A DNA stretch of 64,000 nt, taken from NCBI GenBank assembly GCA_028280115.1, contig JANQMJ010000024.1:109693-173692 (forward strand). The letters run 5' to 3'. The notes under the pieces are model-generated. The model made no database searches, was not told where the DNA came from, and saw nothing but the letters and a program-made list of their open reading frames with translations. This document shows, one piece after another, positions 51,683-60,523 of the stretch; within the stretch, counting starts at the first letter, position 1; each line of letters begins with the position of its first letter. Source of the DNA: Parvularculaceae bacterium. GTDB lineage: Bacteria; Pseudomonadota; Alphaproteobacteria; Caulobacterales; Parvularculaceae. The position numbers and the translations under genes were made by a program.

Positions 51683-51996
51683 AGTTAAAAGGAAGCATTG
51701 TTAAAGCGGCGCTCGTCATTGGCGCTGTCTGCGCCATGGCGGCGCCGGCCCAGGCCGCCGGCTCCGGCATGCCCTGGGAGGCGCCCCTCGATCAGATACT
51801 GCAATCGATCGAAGGGCCGGTCGCCAAAATCATCGGCACGCTGGCGATCATCATCACCGGGCTCACGCTTGCCTTTGGCGATTCCGGCGGCGGCTTCCGC
51901 AAACTCATGCAGATCGTCTTCGGACTTTCCATCGCCTTTACCGCCACCAGCTTTTTCCTATCGTTCTTTTCGTTCGGCGGCGGGGCGGTGATCTGA
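51679..51996 (+). CDS. trbC: TrbC: pilin precursor (VirB2 family)
   Basis: The 105-aa product has a signal peptide (MKLKGSIVKAALVIGAVCAMAAPAQAAG) and two hydrophobic segments ('IIGTLAIIITGLTLAF', 'IVFGLSIAFTATSFFLSFF') joined by the polar 'GDSGGGFRKLMQ' loop. It is cleaved and probably cyclised by the TraF peptidase to form the pilus subunit. It overlaps trbB and trbD. Confidence 0.95.
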   Translation: MKLKGSIVKAALVIGAVCAMAAPAQAAGSGMPWEAPLDQILQSIEGPVAKIIGTLAIIITGLTLAFGDSGGGFRKLMQIVFGLSIAFTATSFFLSFFSFGGGAVI

Positions 51997-52247
51997 TGAC
52001 GACTGGATTTTCAATCCCCGTGCATCGCTCGCTCACCGAACCAATCCTGATGGGTGGCGCGCCCCGCTCTGCGGCGATCCTCAACGGCACTATCGCAGCC
52101 GCCTTGGGGCTCGGTCTCCAGCTTTGGGTCGTCGGCGTCCTTTACTGGATGATCGCCCATGGCGTGTGCGTTTTTGCAGCCAAGCGCGATCCGAAATTCC
52201 TCGACGTCATCATCCGGCATGTCCGCCACGCCGCATTCCTCACTTGA
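51996..52247 (+). CDS. trbD: TrbD (VirB3 family)
   Basis: The 83-residue protein shows 'PVHRSLTEPILMGGAPRSAAILNGTIAAALGLGLQLWVVGVLYWMIAHGVCVFAAKRDPKFLDVIIRHVRH' features, with one hydrophobic hairpin. It is an inner-membrane component working with TrbE. It starts on the last base of trbC. Confidence 0.94.
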   Translation: MTTGFSIPVHRSLTEPILMGGAPRSAAILNGTIAAALGLGLQLWVVGVLYWMIAHGVCVFAAKRDPKFLDVIIRHVRHAAFLT

Positions 52248-52258
52248 AAGATTGGTCT

Positions 52259-54718
52259 GTGATTAACCTCAAAGAATACCAGACGACACAAAAACGGCTC
52301 GCCGATTATTTGCCTTGGGGTTTACTCATTGGGCCCGGCGTCGTTTTAAACAAGGACGGCAGCTTTCAGCGCACAGCCTCATTTCGCGGACCCGATCTTG
52401 ATAGCTCGACCGCAGAAGGTCTGGTCTCCATCTGCGCGCGCATTAACAATGCGCTCAAACGGTTCGGCTCGGGATGGGCGCTTTACTTCGAAGCCTCGCG
52501 CGAACCGGCGCTCGATTACCCTGCAAGCGAGTGGCGCGACCCCGTCGCCGGGCTGATCGATGAAGAACGCCGCGCGCAGTTCACGGAAACCGGCGACTTA
52601 TACGAATCCAAGTACTATTTGACCTTCGCGTTCCTGCCGCCCGCCGACGCCATGAGCAAAATCGGCGATGTCTTCATCGAGACGCCGGCGGACGAGAAAA
52701 GCATCAACGCCAAAGATTTTCTCGCGCGTTTTATCGCAGCGACTGACAAAAGCCTCGATCTTTTCGCAAGCATCCTGCCGGAAGCAAGATTTCTGAACGA
52801 CGACGAAACGCTCACGTATCTGCAGTCGACCGTCTCGCCGAAGCGACACCCGGTAAAGGCGCCGGAAACGCCGGCCTATCTCGACGCCGTTCTTGGCGGC
52901 GCCGATCTCGTTGGCGGTCTCGATCCCATCCTTGGCGGCCAACATCTACGTATCATTTCCATTCAAGGCTTTCCGAACGCAACCGAACCGGGATTGCTCG
53001 ATGAACTAAATGGCCTTGGGTTTTCCTATCGCTGGATGACCCGCTTTTTACCGATGGACAAATCCGATGCGGCGAAAGTCATTGGCCGCTTTCGACGCCA
53101 GTGGTTTGCGAAACGCAAGTCGGTCATGGCGATCATCAAGGAGGTGTTGACCAATGAGGCGTCGGCCTTGGTCGATAGCGACGCGGACAACAAAGCGCTC
53201 GACGCCGATGCCGCCCTGCAGGAACTTGGCGAAGATCATGTAAGCTATGGTTATCTAACGACGGCGTTTGTCGTTCATCATTCCGATGCAAAAACCGCCG
53301 ACGCCATGCTTCGCGAGGCGGACCGCGTGATTAATGGCCGCGGATATGTGACGATCACGGAGTCCGTCAACGCCGTTGACGCCTGGCTTGGCTCCCTTCC
53401 TGGTCACGCATACGCCAATGTCCGCCAGCCTATCGTCAATAGTCTGAACGTCGCCCACATGATGCCCCTATCGGCGATTTGGGCGGGGCCGCAATCGAAC
53501 AAACATCTAGGCGCGCCGCCGCTTCTTCTCGCAACCACAGGCACACACACGCCGTTTCGGCTTGTCACCCATCAAAACGATGTTGGACATACAATGATCG
53601 TCGGACCGACCGGCGCCGGAAAGTCCGTCCTCTTGTCCGTAATCGCCGCGCAGTTTAGACGTTACAATAACGCGCAAGTCTTTTTCTTCGACAAAGGCGC
53701 GTCGGCAAAAGCGATCACCCTCGGCATGGGCGGCGACCATTATGCGCTGGGCGAAGATGACGCTTTGTGCTTCCAACCACTGGCGCGCATCGACGAGTCC
53801 CAGGAACGAAGCTGGGCGCTTGAATGGGTATGCGGACTGCTCGCTCATGAAGGCGTCGCTGTCGATCCGGACGTTAAAGAAACTGTCTGGTCTGCGATCA
53901 ATTCATTAGAGACGGCGCCGATAAAGGAACGGACGCTCACCGGCCTTAGCATTCTCTTGCAGTCCAACAAGTTGAAACAAGCCCTTCAGCCTTACACCCT
54001 GTCAGGCGCCCATGGCGCCTTACTTGATGCCGAAAATGAAACGCTGAACGACGCCGATTGGCAGTGCTTCGAAATGGAAGCGTTGATGCACGCAAAGTCG
54101 CTCGTCCTGCCGGTCCTCACCTATTTGTTCCACCGGCTGGAAGCGCGTTTCGATGGCCGGCCGACCATGCTCATCCTCGATGAAGCCTGGGTTTTTCTTG
54201 ACGACCCAGTTTTTGCGCATCGCATCCGCGAATGGTTGAAGGTTTTACGAAAGCGCAACGTCTCCGTCGTTTTCGCAACACAGTCGCTCACCGATATTTC
54301 GGAGAGCGCCATCGCACCCGCGATCATTGAAAGCTGCCCGTCGCGTATCTTCCTACCGAATGATCGTGCTTTGGAGCCGCGACAGCAAAAAACCTACGAA
54401 GCCTTTGGCCTCAATAGCCGTCAGATTGGGATCATCGCTCAGGCAACGCCGCAAAAAGACTATTATTTTCAGTCCCGGGCCGGCAATCGCCTGTTCGACT
54501 TGAATCTAGGCCCCGTGAGTCTCGCCTTTTGCGCAGCTTCGTCAAAAGCCGAGCTGAAAGAACTGAGCGACCTCGCCGACAACCATCCGAAAGACGCTGT
54601 CGCCGAACGCTGGCTCAGGATTCGCGGCCTCGACTGGGCCGCCGATCTCATCGCCGACGATCATTTATCAATTGCTGATCACGAATCCGAAGGAGAGACC
54701 CTATGCGCCGCCGAGTAA
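52259..54718 (+). CDS. trbE: TrbE: transfer ATPase (VirB4 family)
   Basis: The 819-aa protein starts VINLKEYQTTQKRLADYLPWG (GTG at 52259; TTG 52244, overlapping the trbD stop, is the alternative). The ATPase half has Walker A 'MIVGPTGAGKSVLLSVIAAQF' and Walker B 'TMLILDEAWVFLDD', with 'LRKRNVSVVFATQSLTDI' after. It energises the secretion channel. Its end overlaps the trbJ start by 16 bases. Confidence 0.96.
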   Translation: MINLKEYQTTQKRLADYLPWGLLIGPGVVLNKDGSFQRTASFRGPDLDSSTAEGLVSICARINNALKRFGSGWALYFEASREPALDYPASEWRDPVAGLIDEERRAQFTETGDLYESKYYLTFAFLPPADAMSKIGDVFIETPADEKSINAKDFLARFIAATDKSLDLFASILPEARFLNDDETLTYLQSTVSPKRHPVKAPETPAYLDAVLGGADLVGGLDPILGGQHLRIISIQGFPNATEPGLLDELNGLGFSYRWMTRFLPMDKSDAAKVIGRFRRQWFAKRKSVMAIIKEVLTNEASALVDSDADNKALDADAALQELGEDHVSYGYLTTAFVVHHSDAKTADAMLREADRVINGRGYVTITESVNAVDAWLGSLPGHAYANVRQPIVNSLNVAHMMPLSAIWAGPQSNKHLGAPPLLLATTGTHTPFRLVTHQNDVGHTMIVGPTGAGKSVLLSVIAAQFRRYNNAQVFFFDKGASAKAITLGMGGDHYALGEDDALCFQPLARIDESQERSWALEWVCGLLAHEGVAVDPDVKETVWSAINSLETAPIKERTLTGLSILLQSNKLKQALQPYTLSGAHGALLDAENETLNDADWQCFEMEALMHAKSLVLPVLTYLFHRLEARFDGRPTMLILDEAWVFLDDPVFAHRIREWLKVLRKRNVSVVFATQSLTDISESAIAPAIIESCPSRIFLPNDRALEPRQQKTYEAFGLNSRQIGIIAQATPQKDYYFQSRAGNRLFDLNLGPVSLAFCAASSKAELKELSDLADNHPKDAVAERWLRIRGLDWAADLIADDHLSIADHESEGETLCAAE

Positions 54719-55431
54719 AGTCCATCGCCGCCGCCTTGATGATAAGTGCGGGCATTATTCCTACGATTGCCCCAACACCAGCACACGCCGTTTTCGGCTT
54801 TGGCGGTATCGTATTCGATCCGAGCAACTACGCGCAAAATATCCTCACTGCTGCGCGCACATTGCAGACCGTCAACAATCAGATTCGCCAACTTCAAAAT
54901 GAAGCGGATATGCTGATTAACGACGCCAAGAATCTTGCGCGTCTTGGTTACGATCCACGGAGTGAGATCAATCGACTCCTGAACGAGATTTCGCGGCTGA
55001 TGGATACGGCGAAAGCGATTTCCTACACCGTCAGCGAAACCGACAGGATTTTCCGGGCGCAGTATCCGGAAGATTATTCGACCTGGTCAAAGTCGGCGAT
55101 GGCAGCAGCGGCGGAAGCGCAGTGGATGAATGCGCGCAACGCCCATCACGACGCACTCATCATGCAGTCGCAAATCGCCCAAACCGTCAAAGCGGATGCG
55201 ACAACCTTAAATGCCATGTTGACGGAGACCGCGAGCGCTGAAGGCAATCTCGCCGTCGCGCAAGCCGGCAATCAGATCATGGCCTTGAACGCCAAGCAAT
55301 CCATGCAGATTCAGGAATTGATGGCGGCGCAATATCGCGCGCAATCTCTAGAACGCGCACGCAATCTTCAAATTGAACGTGAAGGCAAAGTGGCGCTCGC
55401 CCGTTTTGTCGGCGCGTCCTCCGCATACTAA
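54703..55431 (+). CDS. trbJ: TrbJ (VirB5 family)
   Basis: The 242-residue product has a signal peptide (MRRRVKSIAAALMISAGIIP...AHA), then 'VFDPSNYAQNILTAARTLQTVNNQIRQLQNEADMLINDAKNLARLGYD', and long helices with many Gln/Ala residues. It is periplasmic and helps pilus assembly and adhesion. In RP4-like systems a trbK entry-exclusion gene follows; here trbL follows after 27 bp without it. Confidence 0.95.
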   Translation: MRRRVKSIAAALMISAGIIPTIAPTPAHAVFGFGGIVFDPSNYAQNILTAARTLQTVNNQIRQLQNEADMLINDAKNLARLGYDPRSEINRLLNEISRLMDTAKAISYTVSETDRIFRAQYPEDYSTWSKSAMAAAAEAQWMNARNAHHDALIMQSQIAQTVKADATTLNAMLTETASAEGNLAVAQAGNQIMALNAKQSMQIQELMAAQYRAQSLERARNLQIEREGKVALARFVGASSAY

Positions 55432-55458
55432 CGGACTTAGAGAACGAACACTTCACTC

Positions 55459-56805
55459 ATGAACAATCTCGACATCATTGACCGGTTTCTTGCGACCTTT
55501 TCGACGTACATCGATTCAGGCTTCGGACTGCTTGGACCTGACGTCGCCTACTTAACGGCGTTCCTCATTGGGATCGACATTGTTCTTGCCGGATTGTTCT
55601 GGGCCATGGGGCCAGAAAACAACATAATCGGCACATTCGTTAAGAAAGTTCTTTATGTCGGCTTCTTCGCGCTCGTTCTGAACAACTTCGCCTTTCTCGC
55701 CGATGTCATCTTTAACAGCTTCGCGCAACTCGGGTTAAACGCCACCGGCGGCACGATCACCGCGGCCGACTTGTTGCGGCCCGGTTTCGTCGCCAATACC
55801 GGCTTTACCGCCGGTCACCCCCTGCTCACCGAGATCGGCAATCTCACCGGTCCCGTCGGCTTCTTCGTCAACATCGTCACTATCAGCATTTTGTTTCTTG
55901 CCTGGCTGATTACCTTGTTCGCGTTTTTCTTTCTCGCAATCCAGCTTTTTGTGACCGTAATCGAATTCAAGCTGACGACGCTCGCCGGCTTTGTTCTCAT
56001 TCCTTTTGCTCTCTGGAACAAAACATCGTTTCTCGCCGAACGCGTTTTAGGCAATGTCGTCGCCTCCGGCATTAAGCTGATGGTCCTTGCCGTCATCGTC
56101 GGCATCGGTTCCACATTGTTCGGCGCCGTCACTGCCGAAATCACCCCCGGCGCCGTAACCCTCGAAGACGCGGCCACCGTTATTCTCGCATCGATGGCGC
56201 TATTGGCGCTCGGCATCTTTGGTCCCGGCATTGCAACCGGATTGGTTTCGGGCGCGCCGCAACTTGGCGCCGGGGCTGTGGTCGGAACCGCGGCTGGCGT
56301 TGGCGCCGGCGCCCTTGCCGGCGGGGCCGTCGCTGCAGGCGCGCTCCGCGCTGGCGGATCGGCGGCAACCGGCGCCGTTAAGGCAGGCGCCGCCATGAGC
56401 GGCGGCGCATCGATGGCTTACTCCATGGGAAAGACGGCGTCAGGCGCAACCGGTGTTGCCGGCGTCGCTGCGGGCGTGAGCGGCGTCGCGCAAGCGGGCG
56501 CCGCATCCGTTGTTGGCGGCGCCAAATCCGCCATGGGTAAAGCGTCCGGCCCCCTACGCCGTAGTTTTCAATCCGGCGGGCGCGGCGCATTCGCCGCGAC
56601 CGGCGGAAGTCCGGACGCCGGTTCGGCTGCCGCGAGAGCAGCGGCGTCAACATCGATCCCAGCAAACAATGCCCCCGATTGGGCGCGCACCGTGAGACGC
56701 GAACAAATGCAGCGCGACGCGGGGCTCGCCGCAACCTCCGTCTTGCGGGACGGCGACCGCGGCGGGTCCGGCGAAGGCCCGCGCTTAAAACAGGATGAGG
56801 AGTAA
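55459..56805 (+). CDS. trbL: TrbL (VirB6 family)
   Basis: The 448-aa protein has about six transmembrane spans in its first 280 residues ('MNNLDIIDRFLATFSTYIDSG', 'NTGFTAGHPLLTEIGNLTGPVGFF', 'VIEFKLTTLAGFVLIPFALWNKTSFLAERVLG'). A long Gly/Ala/Ser-rich low-complexity tail follows (about 290-448). It forms the inner-membrane channel. The tail is typical of TrbL. Confidence 0.95.
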   Translation: MNNLDIIDRFLATFSTYIDSGFGLLGPDVAYLTAFLIGIDIVLAGLFWAMGPENNIIGTFVKKVLYVGFFALVLNNFAFLADVIFNSFAQLGLNATGGTITAADLLRPGFVANTGFTAGHPLLTEIGNLTGPVGFFVNIVTISILFLAWLITLFAFFFLAIQLFVTVIEFKLTTLAGFVLIPFALWNKTSFLAERVLGNVVASGIKLMVLAVIVGIGSTLFGAVTAEITPGAVTLEDAATVILASMALLALGIFGPGIATGLVSGAPQLGAGAVVGTAAGVGAGALAGGAVAAGALRAGGSAATGAVKAGAAMSGGASMAYSMGKTASGATGVAGVAAGVSGVAQAGAASVVGGAKSAMGKASGPLRRSFQSGGRGAFAATGGSPDAGSAAARAAASTSIPANNAPDWARTVRREQMQRDAGLAATSVLRDGDRGGSGEGPRLKQDEE

Positions 56806-56811
56806 GCCCCA

Positions 56812-57507
56812 ATGTGGAAACGCCAACAACAATCATACGGATCAACGCCCGTCGCAACGACGCCTTATCAAAAGGCGGCGCAGGTCTGGGATGAACGTAT
56901 GGGATCGGCCAGGGTTCAAGCCGCCAACTGGCGCATTATCGCCATGCTTGCGATGGCGCTTTCCTTCGCTATGGCGGCGGCGTTTGTCTGGCGTACATCG
57001 CAAAGTCTCATCACGCCATACGTTGTCGAGCTGGAAAGCGACGGTGACGTTAGAGCGGTCCGCTCCGCTGTCGCCAATTACGATCCGACCGACGCCCAGA
57101 TCGCGCATCAGCTTGGCGCCTTCATCAAAAACGTGCGCTCGGTTTCTATTGATCCGATTGTGGTGCGCGAGAACTGGCTCAAAGCCTACGCCTATACGAC
57201 CGACCAAGCGGCGCTCACGCTTAATGAGTATGCGCGTGTCAATGATCCCTTCGCAGACGTAGGCAAACGCTCCGTCTCAGTCGATATCGCCAGCATTGTT
57301 CGCTCTTCAAACGATAGTTTCGAACTGCGCTGGCGTGAGACTGCTTATGTCTCCGGCGTTCAGCAGTCCCAGCAGACCTACACGGCCGTATTAGCCGTCG
57401 TCCTCGATCCGCCGCGGGATGAGGAAACCCTGCACCGCAATCCCCTCGGCATTTACGTCCACGGCATCAACTGGTCGAGAGACCTTCTTCAAGGAGAACC
57501 AAAATGA
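56812..57507 (+). CDS. trbF: TrbF (VirB8 family)
   Basis: The 231-residue product has a cytoplasmic N-terminus ('TPYQKAAQVWDERMGSARVQAANWR'), one transmembrane span ('IIAMLAMALSFAMAAAFVW') and a periplasmic VirB8-like domain ('PYVVELESDGDVRAV', 'VSVDIASIVRSSNDSFELRWRE', 'NPLGIYVHGINWSRDL'). It is an inner-membrane scaffold. It overlaps trbG by 4 bases. Confidence 0.95.
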   Translation: MWKRQQQSYGSTPVATTPYQKAAQVWDERMGSARVQAANWRIIAMLAMALSFAMAAAFVWRTSQSLITPYVVELESDGDVRAVRSAVANYDPTDAQIAHQLGAFIKNVRSVSIDPIVVRENWLKAYAYTTDQAALTLNEYARVNDPFADVGKRSVSVDIASIVRSSNDSFELRWRETAYVSGVQQSQQTYTAVLAVVLDPPRDEETLHRNPLGIYVHGINWSRDLLQGEPK

Positions 57508-58502
57508 ACCGCCTGACAGTCCTACTTGGCGGCGCCGCAATGTTAGGCGCATGTGAGACCATCGACCCTTATGACAATTTCGTTCTGGATAATGACGATT
57601 ATCTGGAGGCGATTTATCTGAGCGATGCTGCTGATTCACCACCAACCGTGATGGAGCGCATCGAACCCGTCGCCATGGCCGGGCAGTTGAAACCGCTCAA
57701 CGAAAAACCGATTGCAGAAGGCCCGGCCTTAAAACCCCACCAGGCAATCGATCAAGCGAACGCGTCCGCCGCCATTGAACCCAATGGCCAGAACTTCATC
57801 AACGCCATTCAGATTTATCCCTTCACTATTGGCGCGCTCTATCAGGTTTATACGGCGCCAGAACAAGTGACCGACATCGCCCTTCAACCGGGCGAAGAAC
57901 TTATGTCGGTTTCCGCTGGCGACACTATGCGTTGGGTATTGGGCGATACGGTTTCCGGCGTTGGCGATGACGCGCAGGTTCATATCCTTGTAAAGCCCAT
58001 CTCATCGGGTCTTAAAACCAATCTCATCATTACAACCTCGAAGCGCACCTATCATATGGAGCTGACATCTTTTCGCGAGACCTATATGGCCGCGGTCTCT
58101 TGGCGCTACCCCCATGAAGACCTTATCGCCAAAAAATCATCCGTTTCGCGCGAGCGCGCACGTAAGCGCGATGTCGTCGAGCGTGGTCTGTCCATCGACC
58201 GGCTCAACTTCCGATATGAAATCGACGGCGACAAACCCCACTGGCGCCCGCTGCGCGCGTTTGACGACGGCAAAAAAGTCTTCATCCAATTTCCATCGCG
58301 TCTCGACCAAGGCGAAGCGCCGCCCCTGTTTGTTGTCGGCCGCAACGGCGAGAGCCAGCTCGTCAATTATCGGGTTAAAGGCGCCTATTACATTGTCGAC
58401 CGGCTCTTCGCCGCGGCGGAATTGCGTCTCGGCGAGAGGTCCCAGGAAGTCGTGCGCATTGTGCGAACGGAAGATGCGCCCCACCGGACGGCGGGGCTCT
58501 GA
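57504..58502 (+). CDS. trbG: TrbG (VirB9 family)
   Basis: The 332-aa protein has a lipoprotein-like N-terminus ('LLGGAAMLGAC'), then 'VYTAPEQVTDIALQPGEELMSVSAGDTMRWVLGD' and 'LNFRYEIDGDKPHWRPLRAFDDGKKVFIQFPS', with the C-terminal 'NGESQLVNYRVKGAYYIVDRLFAAAELRLG'. It is part of the outer-membrane core. It shares one base with the trbI start. Confidence 0.95.
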   Translation: MNRLTVLLGGAAMLGACETIDPYDNFVLDNDDYLEAIYLSDAADSPPTVMERIEPVAMAGQLKPLNEKPIAEGPALKPHQAIDQANASAAIEPNGQNFINAIQIYPFTIGALYQVYTAPEQVTDIALQPGEELMSVSAGDTMRWVLGDTVSGVGDDAQVHILVKPISSGLKTNLIITTSKRTYHMELTSFRETYMAAVSWRYPHEDLIAKKSSVSRERARKRDVVERGLSIDRLNFRYEIDGDKPHWRPLRAFDDGKKVFIQFPSRLDQGEAPPLFVVGRNGESQLVNYRVKGAYYIVDRLFAAAELRLGERSQEVVRIVRTEDAPHRTAGL

Positions 58503-59716
58503 TGACAAGCCCAACGTCAGAAGATCTCGCCATACGCGCCAAACCCCGGCCCGTCCGGCGGTTTAGCCGCAAGGCCTTGATCGGATCGGTTTCGGTCGCG
58601 GCGCTTTTGGTATTGGGCGCCGCCGGCTTTGCGCTGCGCACGCCGACAGATAGTTCCGATCCCGCGCGCGCAGAGCTCCACAACACAACCAACAAGCCCA
58701 TGCCGGATTCTTTCAACGCCCTTCCCGCGACCTATGAGGACATGACGCCCGAACTAGGACCGCCTTTGCCCGGTGATCTCGGCGCCGCCTTCATCGGCAA
58801 AGATCGTTCCGACGCGCCAGTGGAAAATCCTTTTCAGTTTCAACCCCAGGCAACCGGCGGTTACGATCAGTCATCATCATCGACAACGGTATCGGACGCA
58901 CGAGCGTCGAAACTCTTCTTCATCGACTATAACAGTCGCGACAATCGTTCCGGCGCGGAGAACATTAGCGGCGCGGAACCTTCGGCGCCGACACTCGATC
59001 AATTAGCGCAGTTTTTTCCGCAAGGCGGTAGTGATTTGGCGGATCCGTTTTCGACGGGCGCCGATCCAAACCGGCAGGAACGAAAAGAGAGCTTTCTCGG
59101 CGCCGAGGTCGATACGAGGATTTATAATCCCCATCGGTTACAGGCGCCGGTTTCGCCTTATCAATTGATGGCTGGCGCAATTATCCCGGCAAGCCTGGTG
59201 ACGGGGTTAAATTCTGATTTGCCTGGGCAAGTGATCGCGCAGGTGACTGAGAATGTCTACGACACGGCGACAGGCGCGCATCTTCTGGTGCCGCAAGGAT
59301 CGCGTCTGATCGGCAAATATGACAGCGTCATCGCCTACGGTCAGTCACGCGCGCTCGTCGTTTGGTCGCGGATTGTCATGCCAGACGGCACATCCATCGT
59401 TATCGAAAACCTGCCGGGCGTTGACCTTGCCGGTTACGCCGGCGTCAAAGACAAGGTTGATTATCACACCTGGAAACTCTTTCAGGCTGCAATCTTGTCG
59501 TCAATCCTCTCCGTCGCTTCAGAGTTAGGGCGCGACAGCGACGACGACCAAATTATTGAAGCGCTGCGCGATGGCGGTCAACGCACGATCAATCAGGCCG
59601 GCCAACAGATCGTCACGAAGCAGCTCGCCGTGCAGCCGACGATCACCATCCGTCCCGGTTGGCGTCTGCGCGTCATCGTCAACAAAGACCTTGTCTTGCA
59701 ACCTTACGGAGGCTGA
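58502..59716 (+). CDS. trbI: TrbI (VirB10 family)
   Basis: The 404-residue protein has a cytoplasmic N-terminus, one transmembrane span ('ALIGSVSVAALLVLGAAGFAL'), a Pro/Ser-rich periplasmic linker and the TrbI domain ('YQLMAGAIIPASLVTGLNSDLPGQVIAQVTENVYDTATGAHLLVPQGSRLIGKYDS', 'ENLPGVDLAGYAGVKDKVDYHTWKLFQAAILSSIL'). It spans the periplasm to the outer membrane. Confidence 0.96.
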   Translation: MTSPTSEDLAIRAKPRPVRRFSRKALIGSVSVAALLVLGAAGFALRTPTDSSDPARAELHNTTNKPMPDSFNALPATYEDMTPELGPPLPGDLGAAFIGKDRSDAPVENPFQFQPQATGGYDQSSSSTTVSDARASKLFFIDYNSRDNRSGAENISGAEPSAPTLDQLAQFFPQGGSDLADPFSTGADPNRQERKESFLGAEVDTRIYNPHRLQAPVSPYQLMAGAIIPASLVTGLNSDLPGQVIAQVTENVYDTATGAHLLVPQGSRLIGKYDSVIAYGQSRALVVWSRIVMPDGTSIVIENLPGVDLAGYAGVKDKVDYHTWKLFQAAILSSILSVASELGRDSDDDQIIEALRDGGQRTINQAGQQIVTKQLAVQPTITIRPGWRLRVIVNKDLVLQPYGG

Positions 59717-59720
59717 AGAG

Positions 59721-59981
59721 ATGTCCGCCGCTAACTTAAAAATCGGCCCGCTCCCCGACACAACGCCGGTCAAACTCACTGTCATGCTTGATCCGAAAAT
59801 GAAGGCGAGCCTCGATCTCTACGCAAAAGTTTATGAACAGACCTATCAGGAAAAAGCGTCAGTGGCGGCGCTTGTTCCGTCCATGTTGCAAGCCTTTTTG
59901 GCAAGCGACTCAGGATTCAAGAAAGCGCGCAAAGCGCTTTCCAATTCTTCGCCACGATCAGGTAAAGGAGTAAACGAGTAA
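59721..59981 (+). CDS. DUF2274 family protein
   Basis: The 86-aa protein reads 'LKIGPLPDTTPVKLTVMLDPKMKASLDLYAKVYEQTYQEKASVAALVPSMLQAFLASDSGFKKA', the DUF2274 pattern, resembling a ribbon-helix-helix protein. It is typically the gene after trbI in these elements. GGAGG lies 12 bases before ATG 59721. Its stop overlaps the next start by one base. Function unknown. Confidence 0.88.
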   Translation: MSAANLKIGPLPDTTPVKLTVMLDPKMKASLDLYAKVYEQTYQEKASVAALVPSMLQAFLASDSGFKKARKALSNSSPRSGKGVNE

Positions 59982-60298
59982 TGGCTACTATCGGACAGTT
60001 CCGCCAGATGAATGACGGCTATGAAGGCACGATCTCGACCTTGAGTCTTGCGAGGAAAGTACGGATCGTTCCAAACACGAAAAAGAAGAACGGCGACTCG
60101 CCGGACTACTTCGTAAAGACAGGTCAGTGCGATCTTGGCTTTGCCCGCAAAAAAGTCGCAAAGGGCGATAACGGCAGTCCGTATCTTCAGGTCTTTCTTG
60201 ACGATCCAAGTTTTTCAGAACCGATTTGGGCGGCGCTCTTCGATCATGACGGCAAGGCTGATCTCGTTTGGTCGAGGTCTAACAAAAAAGCCGATTAG
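59981..60298 (+). CDS. DUF736 family protein (second copy)
   Basis: The 105-aa protein resembles the DUF736 protein at 38086: 'MATIGQFRQMNDGYEGTIST', 'KVRIVPNTKK', 'PDYFVKTGQCDLGFARKKV', 'SPYLQVFLDDPSFSEPIWAALF' and 'ADLVWSR'. Sequence identity with the first copy looks low, so the split is old. It overlaps the DUF2274 gene and ends the transfer operon with the next small gene. Confidence 0.85.
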   Translation: MATIGQFRQMNDGYEGTISTLSLARKVRIVPNTKKKNGDSPDYFVKTGQCDLGFARKKVAKGDNGSPYLQVFLDDPSFSEPIWAALFDHDGKADLVWSRSNKKAD

Positions 60299-60317
60299 TC
60301 AGATTCGTGAGTTCGCC

Positions 60318-60515
60318 ATGAGCATCACCAACGAGGAACTGCAAGAGGGTCGGCGGATCGCCGCGTTGGTTGTCCGCCATTGCGGCGACCGCTACCTTCC
60401 CGTGTTTGAACGTTTCGATAAGGCGCTCGAAGAACGAACGGGCGCCCAGCAGAAAATCGATGAGGCGCTTAGATCGGAACGCTTAACGCTGCGATCGCGC
60501 CGTCGCCAAAGATAA
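60318..60515 (+). CDS. Small helical hypothetical protein (65 aa)
   Basis: The protein starts MSITNEELQEGRRIAALVVRHCGDRYLPVFERFDKALEERTG and ends in a basic tail (LRSRRRQR). It is probably all-helical. It lies 19 bp after the DUF736 gene and convergent with hipA, 8 bp away. No terminator is seen between them. Similar small genes end trb operons in related elements. Confidence 0.6.
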   Translation: MSITNEELQEGRRIAALVVRHCGDRYLPVFERFDKALEERTGAQQKIDEALRSERLTLRSRRRQR

Positions 60516-60523
60516 AGAGCAGC

